Source: Clostridia bacterium
Lineage (GTDB): Bacteria; Bacillota; Clostridia; Acetivibrionales; DSM-2933
DNA length: 64,000 bases
Assembly (NCBI GenBank): GCA_026416815.1
Contig: JAOAEJ010000023.1
Span: 62,001-126,000 of the forward strand
Direction: 5' to 3'
Within the stretch, counting starts at the first letter, position 1. Every line of letters starts with the position of its first letter. The notes beneath the pieces were generated by a model, which was given only the letters and a program-made list of their open reading frames with translations, made no database searches and was not told the origin of the DNA. The position numbers and the translations under genes are program-made. Below are positions 27,585 to 36,732 of the stretch, one piece after another.

Positions 27585-29753
27585 ATGGGAAAAACTCTAA
27601 TAATAGCTGAAAAACCATCTGTAGCGAGGGATATTGCGAAGGTTATGAACTGCAGCCAAAAGGGAAACGGCTGCCTGATAGGCCCGAAATACATTGTTAC
27701 CTGGGCGCTTGGGCACCTGGTGACCTTGGCTGATCCTGAGGCTTACGGCGATAAATATAAGACGTGGAATCTGGAGACCCTTCCAATGCTGCCCGACAAA
27801 ATGCAGCTGGTAGTCATAAAGGAAACTTCAAAGCAGTTTAATGCTGTTAGAGACCTGATGAAGCGTGATGATGTGGATGAACTTGTCATAGCTACCGACT
27901 CAGGTCGTGAGGGCGAGCTTGTGGCAAGATGGATTATAGTAAAGGCAGGATTTAAAAAGCCAATAAAACGCCTTTGGATCTCATCTCAAACCGATAGGGC
28001 GATTAAAGAGGGATTTGCCAATCTTAAGCCGGGAAGGGAATATGAAAACCTTTACATGGCAGCACAATGTAGGGCAGAAGCTGACTGGCTTATTGGATTG
28101 AATGTAACCAGAGCATTGACCTGTAAATATAATGCCCAGCTTTCAGCAGGAAGAGTGCAAACTCCTACCTTGGCTATGATTGTGCAAAGGGAAAATGAAA
28201 TCAAAAAGTTTGTTCCCAAAGATTATTGGACAATTAGTGCAAAGGTGAATGGATTTACAATACAGTGGCAGGAGAAGGGTAGCGGGCAGACCCGCATATT
28301 TAACAAACCAAAGGCGGATGAGGTTGTTTCCCGTGTAAACGGTCAGACAGGAGAAATAATCGAAGTGAAAAAAGAGGGCAAAAAAGAGCTGCCGCCCCTT
28401 GCTTACGACCTTACAGAGCTTCAGAGAGAAGCAAACCGCAGGTACGGTTATTCCGCTAAAAAGACACTGTCCATTATGCAAAGATTATATGAAACTCACA
28501 AGCTTGTCACATACCCCAGGACCGATTCAAGGTATATTACCGAGGATATGGTGCCTACACTGCCGGAGCGCCTAAAAAGCATATCCATCGGTCCTTATGC
28601 GGAAGCCGCCCGTAATGTGTTGAGAAACAAGATTAACGTAAGCAAAAGGTTTGTGGATAACACTAAAGTAACTGACCACCATGCCATAATCCCTACCGAG
28701 CAATACGTGAACCTTGGGGAGCTTAATTCCGAGGAGCGAAATGTATACGACTTAATAGTTAAAAGATTTATTGCTGTGCTGAATCCTCCCTTTGAGTATG
28801 AGCAAACTACCGTAAAGGTGGATGTAAAAGGGGAAGTATTTTACGCAAAGGGTAAGATTGTAAAAGCAAAAGGTTGGAAATCAGTTTATGAGGGGCAGTC
28901 GGATGCGGACGAAGAGGAAGATGATGAAGACCGGGACCAGTCACTCCCCGATATAAAAAAAGGGCAGGCGTTAAAACTCTTGTCTGTAAAGGCTGTTAAC
29001 GGTAAAACAAAGCCCCCTGCACGTTATAATGAGGCTACGTTGCTCTCTGCCATGGAGCACCCAGGTAAATTTATAGAAAACGAAGCCATGAGAGAGGCTA
29101 TGGAAAACACCAGCGGACTTGGTACACCTGCTACCAGAGCGGACATAATTGAGAAACTGTTTGATTCATTTTATATGGAGAGAAGAGGAAAAGAAATTTT
29201 TCCTACCTCCAAAGGAATACAGCTAATTGATCTGGTACCGTCCGACCTTAAGTCTCCCGAGCTTACTGCGAAATGGGAACAGCAGTTGTCACTTGTAAGT
29301 AAAGGTAAAACTAATGCGGGTAAATTTATAGGCGAAATGAAGAGCTACGCCTCCAAACTGGTATCAAATGTAATTGCAAGTACAGAGGTATTTAAGCATG
29401 ACAACCTTACCAGGGAGAAGTGTCCCGAATGCGGAAAATACCTGCTTGAGGTCAATGGTAAGAAGGGTAAAATGCTGGTGTGCCAGGATAGGGAATGTAG
29501 ATATAGGAAAATGCTATCTCAGACTACAAATGCAAGGTGTCCTGAGTGTCATAAAAAACTAGAGCTTAGAGGTGAGGGAGAGGATAAATCTTTCTTCTGT
29601 GCCTGCGGCTATCGTGAGAAACTTTCTGCCTTTAACAAGCGCAAGAGTGAACAGGTAAGTAAAAAGGATGTAACTAAATTTTTAAAGCAGCAGGATGAAG
29701 GTGAGCCGATAAACTCTGCCCTTGCAGAGGCTTTGGCAAAGTGGAAGAGCTAA
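27585..29753 (+). CDS. topB: DNA topoisomerase III (type IA)
   Basis: 722 residues, AAGGAG site. The N-terminal Toprim domain (1-about 140) carries LIIAEKPSVARDIAKV and the metal-binding DSGREGELVARWI. The catalytic Tyr lies near residue 310 in LVTYPRTDSRYI. AQCRAEADWLIGLNVTRALT and TPATRADIIEKLF are further family motifs. Two C-terminal zinc-finger-like modules follow (CPECGKYLLE..CQDREC and CPECHKKLEL..CAC). The enzyme unlinks single-stranded DNA and decatenates replication intermediates. Length is normal for chromosomal TopB of Firmicutes; no conjugative genes are adjacent, so a plasmid origin is not indicated. Confidence 0.96.
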   Translation: MGKTLIIAEKPSVARDIAKVMNCSQKGNGCLIGPKYIVTWALGHLVTLADPEAYGDKYKTWNLETLPMLPDKMQLVVIKETSKQFNAVRDLMKRDDVDELVIATDSGREGELVARWIIVKAGFKKPIKRLWISSQTDRAIKEGFANLKPGREYENLYMAAQCRAEADWLIGLNVTRALTCKYNAQLSAGRVQTPTLAMIVQRENEIKKFVPKDYWTISAKVNGFTIQWQEKGSGQTRIFNKPKADEVVSRVNGQTGEIIEVKKEGKKELPPLAYDLTELQREANRRYGYSAKKTLSIMQRLYETHKLVTYPRTDSRYITEDMVPTLPERLKSISIGPYAEAARNVLRNKINVSKRFVDNTKVTDHHAIIPTEQYVNLGELNSEERNVYDLIVKRFIAVLNPPFEYEQTTVKVDVKGEVFYAKGKIVKAKGWKSVYEGQSDADEEEDDEDRDQSLPDIKKGQALKLLSVKAVNGKTKPPARYNEATLLSAMEHPGKFIENEAMREAMENTSGLGTPATRADIIEKLFDSFYMERRGKEIFPTSKGIQLIDLVPSDLKSPELTAKWEQQLSLVSKGKTNAGKFIGEMKSYASKLVSNVIASTEVFKHDNLTREKCPECGKYLLEVNGKKGKMLVCQDRECRYRKMLSQTTNARCPECHKKLELRGEGEDKSFFCACGYREKLSAFNKRKSEQVSKKDVTKFLKQQDEGEPINSALAEALAKWKS

Positions 29754-29886
29754 AATTCCATTGCTATCGGTGAGATTATATATTACAATTTAACTACTTG
29801 TAACGGTTTGCATGTGTGCTAAGGAATATCATATTACCGGTTTTAGGCAATACCCTGCTAGAGGATATGGATATGGGGGTGGTCAT

Positions 29887-30585
29887 ATGTTTTTTAGTAA
29901 GCTGTTTAAAAAAAGAGTTGATCAGGTTTTCTGTGAAATATCATACGAGGAAGGTCTGCAGTGGATTCATGGGATGGTTTCTCATATAGACTTAAGAGAA
30001 AATCTTATCAAGGTGTTTATTTTTAAAGAACATATGGAAAGTAGTTTTAAAGAAAAAGATAGGGTAAAGATTAAGATTTTAAAAGACAATAACCAATTTG
30101 TATTCAATGGAATTGTAAGTGATAAGGTAATATCAACTTTTGAACAGGCTATTATCATAAAGATAGATGAAACCCAAAAATTCCCCAATCTACGGAAACT
30201 GGAACGGTTTAACTTCACTTGCGAGACAGTAGTAAAAGACAAAAATGGAAAGCTAACAAAAGGAAGCCTTGTAGATATTAACACTGAAGGGGTGTTAATA
30301 TCCCTGGAGTCAGAAATTGATGAGGGAGAAAGTGTAGACATGGAAATTTCCGCTTTTCCTGAAAATTCCATACACTTTACAGGGAGAACGGTAAGGAGCC
30401 ATAGTTTGAAGGGCCTCTATAGTTATGCATTCAAGATAGAAAACATTGATGCCACAAACAGTAACCTACTTAAAGAGTTGTTAATGTTTCTGTCTACCCA
30501 AAAGAGCCAGTTGTCCGATGAATGGAAGAACTTCAAAAAGGTCAAGTATGAGGCTGCAATGTTATTTAATAGATTAAGAATGTAA
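29887..30585 (+). CDS. YcgR-like PilZ-domain protein
   Basis: 232 residues. The ATG at 29887 is preferred because GGGGGTGG precedes it; an ATG at 29812 has no binding site. An N-terminal YcgR-type beta domain (about 15-100) leads to a PilZ domain (about 100-215). The cyclic-di-GMP-binding arginine motif is degenerate (RKLERFNF rather than RxxxR), and the D/NxSxxG motif reads DINTEG. Binding may therefore be weak or altered. It probably acts as a cyclic-di-GMP effector on motility or surface functions. No flagellar gene is nearby. Confidence 0.85.
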   Translation: MFFSKLFKKRVDQVFCEISYEEGLQWIHGMVSHIDLRENLIKVFIFKEHMESSFKEKDRVKIKILKDNNQFVFNGIVSDKVISTFEQAIIIKIDETQKFPNLRKLERFNFTCETVVKDKNGKLTKGSLVDINTEGVLISLESEIDEGESVDMEISAFPENSIHFTGRTVRSHSLKGLYSYAFKIENIDATNSNLLKELLMFLSTQKSQLSDEWKNFKKVKYEAAMLFNRLRM

Positions 30586-30619
30586 TTCCAGTGCTTTAGA
30601 AGTTTTAGTTTTAATAAAT

Positions 30620-30665
30620 AATTAGTGGCTAAAGGGAGCATATCAATATCCCCTTAGCCACTAAT
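30620..30665. terminator. Bidirectional terminator
   Basis: AATTAGTGGCTAA and TTAGCCACTAATT pair, with GGG/CCC extension inside, between converging genes. Confidence 0.85.
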
Positions 30666-30666
30666 T

Positions 30667-31917
30667 TTATTTTACATTAAGTTTGAGCTGCTGTAGACCT
30701 TGTGAAGGTTCCTGCCAGTGAAATTCCGTTTCATCGGCAACATGCTTCCTACAACCGAAGAAGTACACCAGAAGCTGCAAGAAGACAAACACCGCTCCCA
30801 AAATCATTAGCCAGGAATAATCTATATGAGTAAGAAACAGACCGGATAGATTTGCACCTATTCCCATACCTATATAGTTACCGCATATACCTAGCCCACT
30901 GTATGTACCCTGATCTTTCTGCGGAATGGCTTGAAGCATATGGCTTTCAACCGCCCCAGGAAGGATGGAGTCAAAGAAGGAGAAGGCAAGCCATAATATA
31001 ATAAATAAAACAATGCCAGTTCGGGATATAAATATAAAAATCAGCATATTCAGCACAAGTATGGTAAAGGCTATCCTTGTGTTTCTCCAGTAGCTAAGTA
31101 CAATTGGTGCGATAAAAAACGCGATACTGGATACAAGGGTTGAAAGTGAATATACAATCCCGATTCTATTGTCAGACAGACTGAAGCTATCTCTGAAGAT
31201 AGTATTAACGAGGGATAAAGGAAGTATAAGGTTAGCTATTATACCGCCTATCAGCCCGTATAAAAGAAACCACAAAACCATTGGGTGCTTTATAATATTA
31301 TATGACATTTTTGTGGGCTCTTTTTTACTTTCATCCTTTATCAAGAGGTAACGGCTTATACCCATTAATGCAAATGATATACCGCACAGTAAAATAGCCA
31401 TACCGTATTTACCGAAGGACCCTCTAGCCACTCCGGGCATAAAACCACCGCACAAATTACCGAAAAGCATTGAAAGCTGATATACACAAAATAGAAGGTT
31501 ATATGCTACCTGTACGTTTTTGCCCTTTAATAAGCTTAGCAGAAGCGGAAACTCCGATGATTCTATAAATGCTCCACCAATACTGAACAGAACCTGACCT
31601 AAGAATATATAGTGATAACTGGGGGCAGTAGCCATGATTACTATACCGCATGACCTGATAATACTCCCAAAGAACATTCCTTTATTAAAACCGACCCGTC
31701 CGCATAGGCTTCCTGCTATAAGCGAGGCAGCAGCCGTAATTATTGAGCCTATTGCAAGAATATTTCCTATACCTATATCATTAAACCCTTTATCTGCTAG
31801 ATGGAAATTTAAGCTTACACCCCAAATACCCATTGCAAAGCCATATAATAATTCAGTTATCAGCAGCCACTTGATAGCAAAGGGCAGGCCGCCTATCAGA
31901 CGCAAATATTGTCTCAC
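30667..31917 (-). CDS. MFS transporter
   Basis: 416 residues from a GTG start with GCGAGGA about 10 bases upstream. Twelve membrane helices are predicted in two six-helix halves, with a basic central loop around LLIKDESKKEPTKMSYNI. The cytoplasmic loop between helices 2 and 3 has GRVGFNKGMFFG, matching the family GxxxDRxGRR-type position loosely. Glycine-rich helices suggest a proton-coupled exporter or permease. The substrate cannot be inferred. The C-terminal tail is short and hydrophilic. It is transcribed alone. Confidence 0.88.
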   Translation of the reverse strand: MRQYLRLIGGLPFAIKWLLITELLYGFAMGIWGVSLNFHLADKGFNDIGIGNILAIGSIITAAASLIAGSLCGRVGFNKGMFFGSIIRSCGIVIMATAPSYHYIFLGQVLFSIGGAFIESSEFPLLLSLLKGKNVQVAYNLLFCVYQLSMLFGNLCGGFMPGVARGSFGKYGMAILLCGISFALMGISRYLLIKDESKKEPTKMSYNIIKHPMVLWFLLYGLIGGIIANLILPLSLVNTIFRDSFSLSDNRIGIVYSLSTLVSSIAFFIAPIVLSYWRNTRIAFTILVLNMLIFIFISRTGIVLFIILWLAFSFFDSILPGAVESHMLQAIPQKDQGTYSGLGICGNYIGMGIGANLSGLFLTHIDYSWLMILGAVFVFLQLLVYFFGCRKHVADETEFHWQEPSQGLQQLKLNVK

Positions 31918-32003
31918 TGTAAATTCCTCGCTTTGTTTTAATCACTTACTGCATTTATAAACCGGTTTTCCGCATATTTTAATAAACAAACAGGAATTGC
32001 TTG

Positions 32004-32234
32004 TCCAGTGCTTTTTAACATTACAAATTTCTATTGATTCTAATGTTAAAAATGCACTTCCTTGATTGTTGTGCCTTGCTGCTATATAAATTGCGATAAT
32101 GATATTACAAGGAAAAATTTGATTATCGCAATATAACTTAAGGTAACAAACTGCAAAAAAATTTTATGGGGAACTTCGTTGTAGATTCTTTTTTGCAATT
32201 TATATAGAAACGAATTCTGTTACAAGGCACTAGC
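32004..32234 (+). mobile_element. MITE family B, copy 1, interrupted by family A
   Basis: The left part (CCAGTGCTTTTTAACATTAC onward) and right part (GAAACGAATTCTG to CACTAGC) join into one family B element when bases 32083-32204 are removed. Family B ends are GCTAGTGC-like inverted repeats about 110 bases apart. Confidence 0.85.
32085..32204 (-). mobile_element. MITE family A, copy 3, nested in family B
   Basis: Element ends TATAAATTGC and GCAATTTATA, flanked on both sides by TA. Uninterrupted family B copies have a single TA at this place (GCTGCTAGAA), so insertion duplicated TA. A TA target is typical of the IS630/Tc1/mariner superfamily. Confidence 0.88.
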
Positions 32235-32609
32235 CGAAAGTTCTCTATAAAAGCATATTGTGATAACTTAAATCATGGAATAACATTTCGTTAGTTCATA
32301 ACTCATAGTTAAGACTTTGCTTTACGCAAAAAAGAAAAGGGATAATTGTATCCTACTAGATTATATCATTAAATTAATTAGTATTCCAATGAATATATAT
32401 AGTTTTTTAAGGCGTATTTGAGTGATAAACTTCAAATTTCAGCATTTAGAGGTATACAGCATTTTAGAAACAGTATTCCTTGAGAATAGTTGTTTTTCGA
32501 TAAGGTATGACAAATTCTATTTGTTATCTATACAGATTGAATTAGCAACCATAGGGTGCTATTATAAAAAGGAATTATGTTTACAAAGTAAAATGGGAGT
32601 GTGTTACGG

Positions 32610-33557
32610 GTGAGTCCAAATTCAGACGGGTCAAATATTAAATTAGCAGGTGTTTTGTATGGCGCACTGGCATTTACTATCTGGGGTTTTCTACCCTTAT
32701 ATTGGAAGCTTCTAAAGGAAATACCTCCAGACGAGATATTAGCCCACAGAGTATTCTGGTCTTTTATATTCGTTGTTGCGATACTGGCATTTACCGGAGG
32801 GTGGAGCAATCTGATAGGCATTTTGCGGGACAGGAAAAGTATGGGGCTTGTGATACTGTGTTCAATATTTATTGCTATAAACTGGTTTGCATATATATGG
32901 GCAGTAAACTCAAACCATATTGTAGAGTGCAGCATGGGATACTATATAAACCCTTTGATGTCGGTTTTATTAGGTATGTCGGTTTTGAAGGAGAAGTTAA
33001 ATATATACCAATATGCGGCCCTGTTACTTGCAGCCGCAGGCGTTTTAATAATAACGGTGCAGTATGGCAGAATACCCTGGGTTTCCCTTATACTGGCAGT
33101 CAGCTTCGCTCTTTACGGGCTGGTAAAAAAACTGCTAAAGGTAAATTCTACGGTAGGGTTGGCTTTGGAGACAGCAGTTATCATGCCAGCAGCTGTTATT
33201 TTCCTGGTATTTAAGCAGGTGCAGGGTACCGGTGCTTTAAGCAGTGTTTCGGTACCAACCATACTACTGCTGCTATTATCCGGCATAGCTACTGCTACAC
33301 CTCTTTTATTGTTCGCCAAAGGTGCAAATAGGGTAGAGCTGGCTACCATAGGCTTTCTACAGTACATTTCTCCTACCATAAGCCTGATGTTGGGAGTATT
33401 TGTCTATAAAGAGCATTTTTCAAAAATACACCTTATCAGCTTTGGGCTTATATGGGCAGGGCTTGTAGTATACTCACTATCTAAAACCAGGCTGGTGTCT
33501 TGTAACAGAATTCGTTTGCAGCAGCAAGGCACAACAACCAAAGAAGCTCAATTTTAA
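32610..33557 (+). CDS. rarD: RarD-type EamA/DMT permease
   Basis: 315 residues from the GTG at 32610 (GGGAG 10 bases upstream); a GTG at 32601 is in frame but almost touches that site. Ten membrane helices in two EamA repeats begin with GVLYGALAFTIWGFLPLYWK, a RarD hallmark, together with AHRVFWSF and YINPLMSVLLGM. RarD proteins are drug/metabolite-superfamily permeases of unknown substrate. The last 22 codons (from 33491) lie in a family B MITE, so the natural C-terminus has been replaced or extended by element sequence. A second family B element lies upstream in inverse orientation. Confidence 0.9.
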   Translation: MSPNSDGSNIKLAGVLYGALAFTIWGFLPLYWKLLKEIPPDEILAHRVFWSFIFVVAILAFTGGWSNLIGILRDRKSMGLVILCSIFIAINWFAYIWAVNSNHIVECSMGYYINPLMSVLLGMSVLKEKLNIYQYAALLLAAAGVLIITVQYGRIPWVSLILAVSFALYGLVKKLLKVNSTVGLALETAVIMPAAVIFLVFKQVQGTGALSSVSVPTILLLLLSGIATATPLLLFAKGANRVELATIGFLQYISPTISLMLGVFVYKEHFSKIHLISFGLIWAGLVVYSLSKTRLVSCNRIRLQQQGTTTKEAQF

Positions 33558-33605
33558 CATTATAAATTTTAAAATGATTAAAATTTATAATGTTAAAAAG
33601 TGCTT
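33491..33605 (-). mobile_element. MITE family B, copy 2, overlapping the rarD 3' end
   Basis: In reverse complement it reads like the other family B copies: TTTTTAACATTATAAATTT, then GGTTGTTGTGCCTTGCTGCT, then GAATTCTGTTACAAG. Its right portion includes a TTTTAAC stop that ends rarD. Confidence 0.8.
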
Positions 33606-33690
33606 ACAAGCAGTGTGACGCCTATGTTTTCTCGATCGACGGAAAATAAAGCGGTTGGCCGATATGCTAATTATAGTAAAACATATTAAC

Positions 33691-33735
33691 AAAAAAGAAG
33701 TTACAGGAATGTGATGACCTGCTGACTTCTTTTTT
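33691..33735 (+). terminator. Terminator after rarD
   Basis: AAAAAAGAAGT and ACTTCTTTTTT pair around a 23-base loop. Confidence 0.75.
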
Positions 33736-33859
33736 GTGTTAAGCAGTTCTTTTTAGCTAACAAATACTTATATAGTGAAATATTAAAAATACCACATCCT
33801 TGGTTATTATACTTCACTTCGAGAATTGGTTTGTGTATAGCAGTGAAGGAAGCCAAGCG

Positions 33860-34516
33860 TTAGAATTTTATATATGAATTTCCGTCAAGGGGTATAAGTA
33901 CCTGCAAGGGCGGTGTTACGGCCGACATTCCCACTACATAAAAGGTATAGAACCTATTTGGCTTCAGATTTATATGAGGAGCAAACAATGCCAACTCACC
34001 GCTTCCCGCGACGTCGGCCTCAAATATATATGTGCCGGGGTTAAAGGGTATATAGTTTGATACATTCTTAAAGCCCATATTAGGAAATTGGCTTTTTCCG
34101 CAGGGTAAGGTCATATCCAAGCGGGGGCTATCGGGAGATAGGTGTACAGTCCTTACCATTACCGTACCTGGAGGTATAGGCGCAATAGGGTCAGAAATGG
34201 TAAGGATACTGGCATTGCCAGGGCTTCCTGTTATAGCAAGAGTAAATATAGATTGTGCAGGAAGTATGACGGTTGTGCTGGACAGCGGTCTTTGGAACTG
34301 TCCTTGAGGGAAAACAGTTATATTTAAGCTTCCTGGGGAAACAGGCAAATAAGGCGTAAAACTCCCGTAGCCAATATTCCTATAAATTAGAGTACCGTTT
34401 ACATATATGTCTGCAGAAAGAGCCCCGGGATAGGCGTGAAGAAATCTGACGTAGGAGGTTATCGGCTTTGCCCGTAAATCAGCGCTGTATGGGCTGGTAT
34501 AGTGTATATATGACAT
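33860..34516 (-). CDS. DUF4397-domain protein
   Basis: 218 residues with an ATG start. It is beta-rich and has the DUF4397 pattern YVRFLHAYPGALSADIYVNG, then a second copy-like VRTVHLSPDSPRLDMTL. It therefore looks like two immunoglobulin-like halves (about 20-110 and 118-205). There is no signal peptide or anchor. Related proteins in spore formers are often surface or spore associated, but that is inference only. It stands alone between two long non-coding gaps. Confidence 0.85.
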   Translation of the reverse strand: MSYIHYTSPYSADLRAKPITSYVRFLHAYPGALSADIYVNGTLIYRNIGYGSFTPYLPVSPGSLNITVFPQGQFQRPLSSTTVILPAQSIFTLAITGSPGNASILTISDPIAPIPPGTVMVRTVHLSPDSPRLDMTLPCGKSQFPNMGFKNVSNYIPFNPGTYIFEADVAGSGELALFAPHINLKPNRFYTFYVVGMSAVTPPLQVLIPLDGNSYIKF

Positions 34517-34936
34517 GATCTTCTCAACTCCACAAAAAAATATTTATAGATAACAAACTTAAAAAGTGATTTTTCTAGAGAGGAAACCACTAATTTAACT
34601 TTGATTATCTTAATTCAGTATATGTAGCTATACATAAATAAGTTTACAAACTGGCTGTTAATATGGGTATAAAGGCCATATTGCATAAGAGCCCGGATTA
34701 TTTGAGTTCATAACTTTTGCTATGCAATCTTAAATATACTCATATATTCAAGTACTATTTCATATCCAAGAGGAGATATTTTTTGCTATAGGCTAAATTT
34801 GGGAGACAGTTAAAGGTATTTATGCGAAATAAAGGGATATGAGCAACGAAAAAATTATAAAAATATTTACAGTGTGGTATACTTACATGAAGCAAAAGTT
34901 AATACTTACATATAGGTGGTATAAGGAGGAGTACAC
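34517..34936. other. Non-coding gap
   Basis: About 420 AT-rich bases between divergent genes. I see no ORF, repeat or hairpin that can be supported. It should hold both promoters. Confidence 0.5.
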
Positions 34937-35458
34937 ATGATTGCAAATAATAAGACATCACTTCTGGCTCATGGGGGTATTTGTCTTGTACTGATGTATA
35001 TGAGTGGGTTAGGGTTCAGTTTTACAGTCCAGTTGGTTTTAGCGACTATAGCCTTTGCATTGTATTTTATTATGGGAGGTATAGCTTTTTCCAATCAGGG
35101 GACACCGATAAAAAATCTATTTTCGGTTTCGGCTGCTTCTATCGTAGGGGCCGTACTTTCGGTGATATGCTGCATTACTTACCAGTATGAGGTAATAAAT
35201 AAATATAACTATACTGTGGAAACCTTACACTATAAAGTCATTCGTGCTCTATGTTTCGGATTTAATACTCCATTTACTCCGTTTGCAAGGCTTATAGGCG
35301 AGGTGTATCAAGGGTTTATGCTGCCCTATGGCTGGTTATGCACATTTTTTGTCCCTACAGCAGCTTTCTGGTTGGGATTACAGTGGAGGGTCAGAAAAGA
35401 AAGGTTAAAGAGCTTAACAGAGATTGAAGAAGGTACGGGAACTCTTCAAGGTGCATAA
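34937..35458 (+). CDS. Membrane protein of unknown function
   Basis: 173 residues with AAGGAGG before the ATG. Four membrane helices are predicted (about 9-28, 30-50, 60-82, 128-150). Between helices 3 and 4 a polar stretch with KYNYTVETLHYKVIRAL and FGFNTPFTPFARLIG lies outside the core. The C-terminus is charged (RVRKERLKSLTEIEEG). I recognise no family. It ends at a strong terminator, so it is monocistronic. Confidence 0.75.
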   Translation: MIANNKTSLLAHGGICLVLMYMSGLGFSFTVQLVLATIAFALYFIMGGIAFSNQGTPIKNLFSVSAASIVGAVLSVICCITYQYEVINKYNYTVETLHYKVIRALCFGFNTPFTPFARLIGEVYQGFMLPYGWLCTFFVPTAAFWLGLQWRVRKERLKSLTEIEEGTGTLQGA

Positions 35459-35463
35459 ATAAT

Positions 35464-35497
35464 AAAAAATGCCTCTCCAGTGTGGGGGGCATTTTTT
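35464..35497 (+). terminator. Terminator
   Basis: AAAAAATGCC and GGCATTTTTT pair around CTCTCCAGTGTGGGG. Confidence 0.9.
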
Positions 35498-35596
35498 ATG
35501 CATGTATATTGATTTCTGACATAAATGCTGGCAAAGGGGATATACGTAACCTAACAAAGTACTCCTAAACGACCTATAGAAACCTTTGGTCTTACT

Positions 35597-35998
35597 CTAC
35601 TTATTTTTAAAGTTGAACAATTTGTTTCCTACAAACCCTAAAGCTGTATAGAACGGCATACCTATGAGCTGTGCAAGGTTTTGCTCAACCCTAAGGCTTT
35701 CCACCAGGAATATTACCAGGCCGTATTGTAATAGGTAGGAAACCCCTGCAATGACAACAAACATAAATGATTCTTTCTTTATTGAGCCTGTACTTTTAAA
35801 GGTCCAGTGCTTATTAAAGAAAAAGCTGTTTACAAATCCTAAAATATAGCCTATAGGATTAGCAATTTTGTATGAAACCGAAAATAAGTTCATCAATATG
35901 TATACGGCCAATAGAGTAATGCCGGTATTAATAACCCCCACTATACCAAATTTGAAAAATTGCTTTATCCATCCGATGGAAAGTAGTTTGCTTACCAT
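35597..35998 (-). CDS. GtrA-family membrane protein
   Basis: 133 residues with four membrane helices. The start FFKFGIVGVINTGITLLAVY, the second helix with NPIGYILGFVNSFFFNKHWTF, and a final GFVGNKLFNFKNK are classic GtrA features. GtrA proteins help move lipid-linked sugars such as bactoprenol-glucose across the membrane for wall or teichoic-acid glycosylation. No glycosyltransferase is adjacent here, so the partner must be elsewhere. Confidence 0.92.
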   Translation of the reverse strand: MVSKLLSIGWIKQFFKFGIVGVINTGITLLAVYILMNLFSVSYKIANPIGYILGFVNSFFFNKHWTFKSTGSIKKESFMFVVIAGVSYLLQYGLVIFLVESLRVEQNLAQLIGMPFYTALGFVGNKLFNFKNK

Positions 35999-36732
35999 AA
36001 TGATATCTCCTTTGTTTAAAGATAGTTTACCGTAAACTATAAATATAGCTATTGTTAATACGGTATTATAATAGCATAATTTATGGCCAAGTGGTTGAAA
36101 TAAATAATTTTTTGCGGACTGCCAGTCGGGTATTTAGGGGAGTAAAGATAAGGCAAATAATACAAGAGAGAATGATTAACCCCACCGACAGTTATATATG
36201 ACGTATTTTACCGAATTTGTTTGAACGAAACATGATAGCGAAAACAATATTATTGCAGAGGGATTTTGAAAAAATATGAAATAATTTAGTGATATTTGAC
36301 AAAGAAAACTTTAGGCTATATTGCAAATTTGTGCAATATGTAATACAATTATTCCATAGGTCAAACAACTGGACTAAATAATTAATTTGTTATCCGTAAT
36401 CAAGAAAGAGTTCTATTCTTTAAACAGCTATTAAGAAATTTTATAATTTATACTAGTTCATTTCATCATGTAATAACTTAATGCAAAGTTTTACTTATCC
36501 TGATATTTTATTAATCTATTTCAACTTCACTATATGTAACTATATTTTATATGGACAAACATCGAACTTATTATATTTTGTAGTAATAGGGTGTATGTCG
36601 TTACTAAAAAGAAAACCTAATCTTTAATTACTTTTATTTAGGAAGGGGGAAAGTGGGTTAGACTATAGACTAAAACAGCTTTATTTAGTCAAGTATTAAT
36701 GCATACAGAAAAAGAGAAGGGGGCGCAAAAGT
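35999..36732. other. Long upstream region of the first alpha-amylase
   Basis: About 730 AT-rich bases. A TTGACA (36296) and TATATT (36317) pair with a 15-base spacer is a possible promoter, leaving a leader of some 400 bases. No ORF, MITE or recognised riboswitch was found. A GGGGGAAAG and a GGGGGCG sequence lie close to the amylase start. Confidence 0.5.
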
